In this document: positions 60,667 through 64,000 of the stretch, one piece after another
How the letters are laid out: each line of letters starts with the position of its first letter
Numbering within the stretch: the stretch's first letter is position 1
Origin: Acidiphilium sp. 37-60-79
GTDB lineage: Bacteria > Pseudomonadota > Alphaproteobacteria > Acetobacterales > Acetobacteraceae
Assembly: GCA_002279355.1 (NCBI GenBank)
Contig: NCBV01000019.1
Span: 62,001 to 126,000 of the forward strand
Length of the DNA stretch: 64,000 nucleotides
Reading direction: 5' to 3'
Program-made: the position numbers and the translations under genes
Notes under the pieces: model-generated
What the model was told of the DNA's origin: nothing
What the model saw: only the letters and a program-made list of their open reading frames with translations
Databases searched by the model: none

Positions 60667-61335
60667 ATGCGAATCTTGTACCACTTGCCATTGTCGCCGG
60701 CAGCCCGAAAAGTAAGGTTGGTCTTGGCCGAAAAGCGCCTGCCTTTCGAGTTGCGGGCAGAGAAAACTTGGGAACGTCGGCCGGAATATCTGGCTCTTAA
60801 TCCGGCGGGCACCGTACCGACGCTGGTTGAAGATAATGGCCTGACAATTCCACATTCCGGTGCCATTTGTGAGTATCTGGATGAGGCCTATCCCGATATT
60901 GGCTTGATTGGTCGCACCTTCGCAGAGCGGGTAGAGATTCGCAGTGTTACGGCCTGGTTTGATGAACGCTTCACCCAGGAAGTCTCGCGGAATTTGCTAT
61001 ACGAGAAAATTATGAAACCCGCTGCTGGCCGTGGCGCGCCCAACGCGACCAATCTACGCGAGGGCTATGCTGCTTTGCGCGTGCATCTGGCTTATATTAG
61101 TTGGCTCGCCGAGACCCGAAAATGGCTCGCTGGCGCACATCTTTCTTTGGCTGATTTTGCAGCGGCGGCTCAACTCTCTTCACTTGATTTCATTGGTGAT
61201 GTTGATTGGAGCATCGCTCCTGCCGCTAAGGATTGGTATGCGCGCATCAAGTCACGCCCCGCTTTCCGCCCGCTGTTAGCCGACCGAGTTTCTGGCGTCA
61301 CGCCGCCACCGCATTATGCTGATTTAGATTTTTGA
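60667..61335 (+). CDS. fzlA: FzlA-like GST-fold FtsZ-binding protein
   Basis: A 222-residue protein with a thioredoxin-like N-terminus (MRILYHLPLSPAARKVRLVL, LNPAGTVPTLVEDNGLTIPH) and an all-helical C-terminus. The end PLLADRVSGVTPPPHYADLD followed by a final Phe is the hallmark of the alphaproteobacterial FzlA group, which bundles curved FtsZ filaments and is needed for division in Caulobacter. A general GST or maleylacetoacetate isomerase role is less likely given that tail. ATG 60667 follows AAGG. The 3' end overlaps the convergent gene by 38 bases. Confidence 0.82.
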   Translation: MRILYHLPLSPAARKVRLVLAEKRLPFELRAEKTWERRPEYLALNPAGTVPTLVEDNGLTIPHSGAICEYLDEAYPDIGLIGRTFAERVEIRSVTAWFDERFTQEVSRNLLYEKIMKPAAGRGAPNATNLREGYAALRVHLAYISWLAETRKWLAGAHLSLADFAAAAQLSSLDFIGDVDWSIAPAAKDWYARIKSRPAFRPLLADRVSGVTPPPHYADLDF

Positions 61336-63590
61336 GGTCGGCGGGCGCAGCGTCTTCGCAGGCGCTCCGCCACGCTTGGCGCAACGCAATGCCAAGGTTT
61401 CTCCCGAAGCGCGCCGCGTCGCAGAGGGGACTTGCGAGCATCTGCGCGCGCAGACCCAATCGAAGCGCTGATAAGCTATTTATGTCGTTCGCTGCGGTAA
61501 CCGCCCGCTCAACGTAACCATCGGCAGAATCGGTCACCCAGTCATGCAGTCCAACATTGGATAAATGGCTCGCCGAGTGCCGTGCGGCGAAAAACTCACC
61601 CGCGAGAGTGACAACCGGGACACCCATATAAAGTGCCTCGCATGTCGTCAGCCCGCCGGAATAGGGCGCGGGATCTAACGCGATATCAATCGATCGATAG
61701 CCCGCAATGAAATCCGGATGCGCGGCGCGCCCCAAGATTGTTAACCGTGCCGGATCGATACCTAGCCGAGTCCACCGGCGCAGGAAGGCGTCGGCGATTG
61801 CCTCCTGGGAAAACTGCGGACAACGCAACACCAACCTTGACTGCGGAACGCGCGCTAATATACGAGTCCATAAATAGAGCGTCTTATCCGACAATTTGGT
61901 GACATTATTAAAGCATCCAAATGTCACATGGCCGGTCGATATGGCCGGCAAAACCGACGGGACTGGCGCATAGTCTGGCGGTGTATAGCACACATAACCA
62001 TCCGGAAGTTTTAATAGACGCTCGGAATAGAAGCGCTCAAATCCTGCAGGCGTCTCCCACCGATCGGTGATCATCCAGTCAATTTCAGGGAGTCCGGTTG
62101 TCGCACATTGCATACCCACCCATTTAATTTGCACGGGCGCCGGCTTGAATGCGGCAGCTTGGATGAGTCCAGCATCGCCATAGCCGCCCATATCAATTAA
62201 GATGTCGATCGATTGGCTAGACACAAAATTGGCAGCGTTGATATCGCTCATGCCCTCAATCGCATGCCATTCAGAAACAGACCACATCAAATTGGGTTCG
62301 ATCAAGTCGTTCAATGCCGGCCAGGGTTAGCCAGCCTACCGGATGGCGTCGTAGCGTGTTGGAGAGTAATCCAACCCGAAGTTTTCTCTCAGGCTGACTA
62401 GGCGGTAAGAAGCGACGCTGATGGTCGCGAGGCAAGCGATTGCCGAGTGCGGTCATCGCATTGCGTAAATCTTGCCCAGAAGTTTGTTCCATGTAGGGTA
62501 ATAACGAGGCTTCCGTGCGCAGTATTCCGACCTCTTCGTCCCTCGGTCGCTGGTCATTGCAAAAGTCAGCACGGTTCAACGGTTCGCTCAGTTGGTTTGC
62601 AGCTAAAATGTCGCGCGCTCGGCTCAGATCACCGCGCGCTAAGTCGATCAAACCCATCGAGGCGCGCTGCACGGCGCGATTACAAAAAATACGACTGTGC
62701 TGGCGACCGCGTTCAATTAATCGGCTCATGAGCGCGTCAGCTTCAGCGTAGCGATAAAGGCGTGCCAAAGCGATTGAATAATCATGGATAATTGTTGTGT
62801 CGCTCGGTTGCAGGCACACAGCTTCGCGGAGCAACGGTTCTGCGAGTTCTGGCTGCATTTGCAACATACGCAAGGAGGCCAGGGCCGTATAAGGCCAAGC
62901 CTCGTCGGGGGCGAGCGCGATTAAGGCTTCCAGTATGGGTTCTGCTGCACCCAGTTCGCCTGCGTTCAAAGCGCATCGAGCCTTGAGTGCTATCTGCACC
63001 GCCATTGGGATGCGTGCGAGAAAATGCTGGTCACCCATCAAGTTGTCGTCGCTCGAATAACCGGCAGAAATCCAAGCCTCTGCCAGATTAAAGCCACATG
63101 CCAACCCCGTCGGGTTTAGATCAAGTGCCCGAGTAAAGTTCGCGATCGCATCCTGCCAATTATGCGTGACCAACCGCGCCATGCCAAGGGCATGCAATGC
63201 CTGAAAGAGGAGCTGTCGATTATAGCCCTCCGGTCGCTCGTCCAGAATAGCGACGGATCTCTTCAGAAAACTGCATGCGTTACCATTGTTGCCCGTCTGA
63301 AATGCGATTACGCCGCGGGCGATCCAACCCTCTGCGCGATCTGGATTACAGCCGATTGCTTGTACATAGGCATTATCCGCGGCGCCCAATTGACTAGAGT
63401 CGCGCAGGATTTGTCCTAGTGCAAGCCAGCATTGGTCAGAATGAGCAAATAAGTCAACGGCGCGTCGAGCAATTTCCAAAGCCAGATCAATCTGGCCATC
63501 GTGGCTGAACCGCAATGCCGTGGCAATTAATTGATTCACATCTTGTTCTAAAGATGGCTCCCCACCGTTTAAAATAGCAAAATTATCCAT
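61298..63590 (-). pseudogene. TPR and O-GlcNAc-transferase-like protein, frameshifted
   Basis: A TPR domain (about residues 1-320, starting MDNFAILNGGEPSLEQDVNQ; repeats such as QCWLALGQILRDSSQLGAAD) is fused to a GT41-type glycosyltransferase. The N-terminal catalytic Rossmann half starts KLRVGLLSNTLRRHPVGWL and runs to FDVVCF, after which the frame meets a stop at 62271. The rest continues in another frame from SEWHAIEGMSD through IDILIDMGGYGD, GLPEIDWMITD and APYSGGLTTCEALYMGVPVV to the end. Only about four bases remain between FDVVCF and WHAIEG, where relatives have about 19 residues, so about 53 bases are missing. Codon use differs from the left part of the window. Confidence 0.75.
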
Positions 63591-64000
63591 CAAGACCCAT
63601 CCGCGCGACAGTCTCATCACATAATTTTGCCGCTTTCGACCAGTTTTGACTACATCCGGCGGCTTCTATCGCAAAAAGGCGCGTCGTGGCGTTGGCGACG
63701 CCTGATTCTATTGCTTCGTCAGCGGCATCACAGGCTGCCGCGATCTGCTTTTGATCAAGCAGCCTACGGATTAGTGCGTTGCGAATATCGATATTGTTGT
63801 CGTGAATTTTTATGCCATCGCGCAATAGCGAAATGGCTTGGTCAGGCAATGATTGCGCCATCATTTGCCGCACCTCCAGATTATTTGGGTTGCTGTCAAG
63901 CACCTCACGGAAACAGATAGCCGCTTGTTCAGTTTTTCCGAGGGAGAATAATGCGCGCCCCAAGAGTGCCTTTGCCTGCATCGATGGCGGATCATTGATC
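63583..64000 (-). CDS. TPR-repeat protein, N-terminus outside window
   Basis: The visible 138 codons give tetratricopeptide repeats: ALLGRALFSLGKTEQAAICF, REVLDSNPNNLEVRQMMAQS, QAISLLRDGIKIHDNNIDIR and QKQIAAACDAADEAIESG. The frame is open through the right edge, so the start is not seen. The final codons overlap the start of the TPR/transferase gene (ATGGATAA), suggesting translational coupling. It may be another TPR-transferase or an adaptor for it. Confidence 0.75.
   Translation of the reverse strand, partial: INDPPSMQAKALLGRALFSLGKTEQAAICFREVLDSNPNNLEVRQMMAQSLPDQAISLLRDGIKIHDNNIDIRNALIRRLLDQKQIAAACDAADEAIESGVANATTRLFAIEAAGCSQNWSKAAKLCDETVARMGLDG

Noticed and set aside
60667-61335. Maleylacetoacetate isomerase or ordinary glutathione S-transferase
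   Set aside because: The C-terminal tail PPPHYADLD plus Phe and the N-terminal SPAARKVRLVLAEK pattern fit FzlA better.

Overview
The window looks like chromosomal DNA of a GC-rich alphaproteobacterium, most plausibly a member of the Rhodospirillales/Acetobacteraceae group. The evidence is a FzlA-type division protein, a DUF3035 (BamF-like) lipoprotein, DUF1285, an ArsR regulator of the SqrR/BigR type, an FNR/FixK-type site, and TAT/Sec proteins and codon use typical of that class. This placement is inference from gene content, since no rRNA or marker search could be run. Genes are tightly packed, with many 1-4 base start/stop overlaps and several convergent genes whose 3' ends overlap. No prophage, transposase or CRISPR array was seen.

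Left part (1-18.3 kb). A tyrosine/homogentisate catabolic locus comes first (hppD divergent from an Lrp-type regulator, hmgA and a fumarylacetoacetate hydrolase), followed by an EamA exporter. Next is a small XRE regulator joined to a hydrogenase-4-like operon (hyfB-C-E-F-G-I). Its large subunit has Ser or Gly at all four Ni-ligand cysteine positions, so it looks like an energy-converting hydrogenase-related (Ehr) complex rather than a hydrogenase. Its hyfB is frameshifted. Then comes a divergent locus around an ArsR protein with the two cysteines of persulfide sensors: trxC and DUF2892 on one side, the regulator with an RND efflux pump on the other. A Crp/FNR-family gene preceded by a perfect FNR-type box and a tRNA-Val close this part.

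Middle (18.5-49 kb). Lipid and membrane genes (CFA-like methyltransferase, DUF1295), moaB, ribF, and a four-gene MoxR/DUF58/DUF4159/VWA-like membrane cluster are followed by housekeeping genes: cca, ileS, lspA, a BamF-like lipoprotein, mutL, nudC (frameshifted), uvrA and ssb. The ileS gene carries a segment of about 450 bases, covering its editing domain, with clearly different codon use. Two copies of an unusual double-palindrome repeat lie 36 kb apart, at 762-882 and 36979-37134.

Right part (47.7-64 kb). A cobalamin riboswitch precedes btuB, a CDF metal transporter and a corrinoid adenosyltransferase. Then follow an orphan PhoR-like kinase, the divergent lpoA-like/rsmI pair, dapD-dapE, a degenerate GGDEF protein, SorAB sulfite dehydrogenase, fzlA, and a TPR/O-GlcNAc-transferase-like gene that is frameshifted and sits beside a second TPR gene cut by the window edge. 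From roughly 50-57 kb rightwards base composition and strand asymmetry change, with less C excess on the + strand and more relaxed codon use.

The most notable items are the cysteine-less Ehr complex with its XRE regulator, the mosaic ileS, the SqrR-like locus coupling a thioredoxin with an RND pump, the riboswitch operon containing a CDF transporter, the paired repeat elements, and three genes that each lost a short internal segment with a frameshift.
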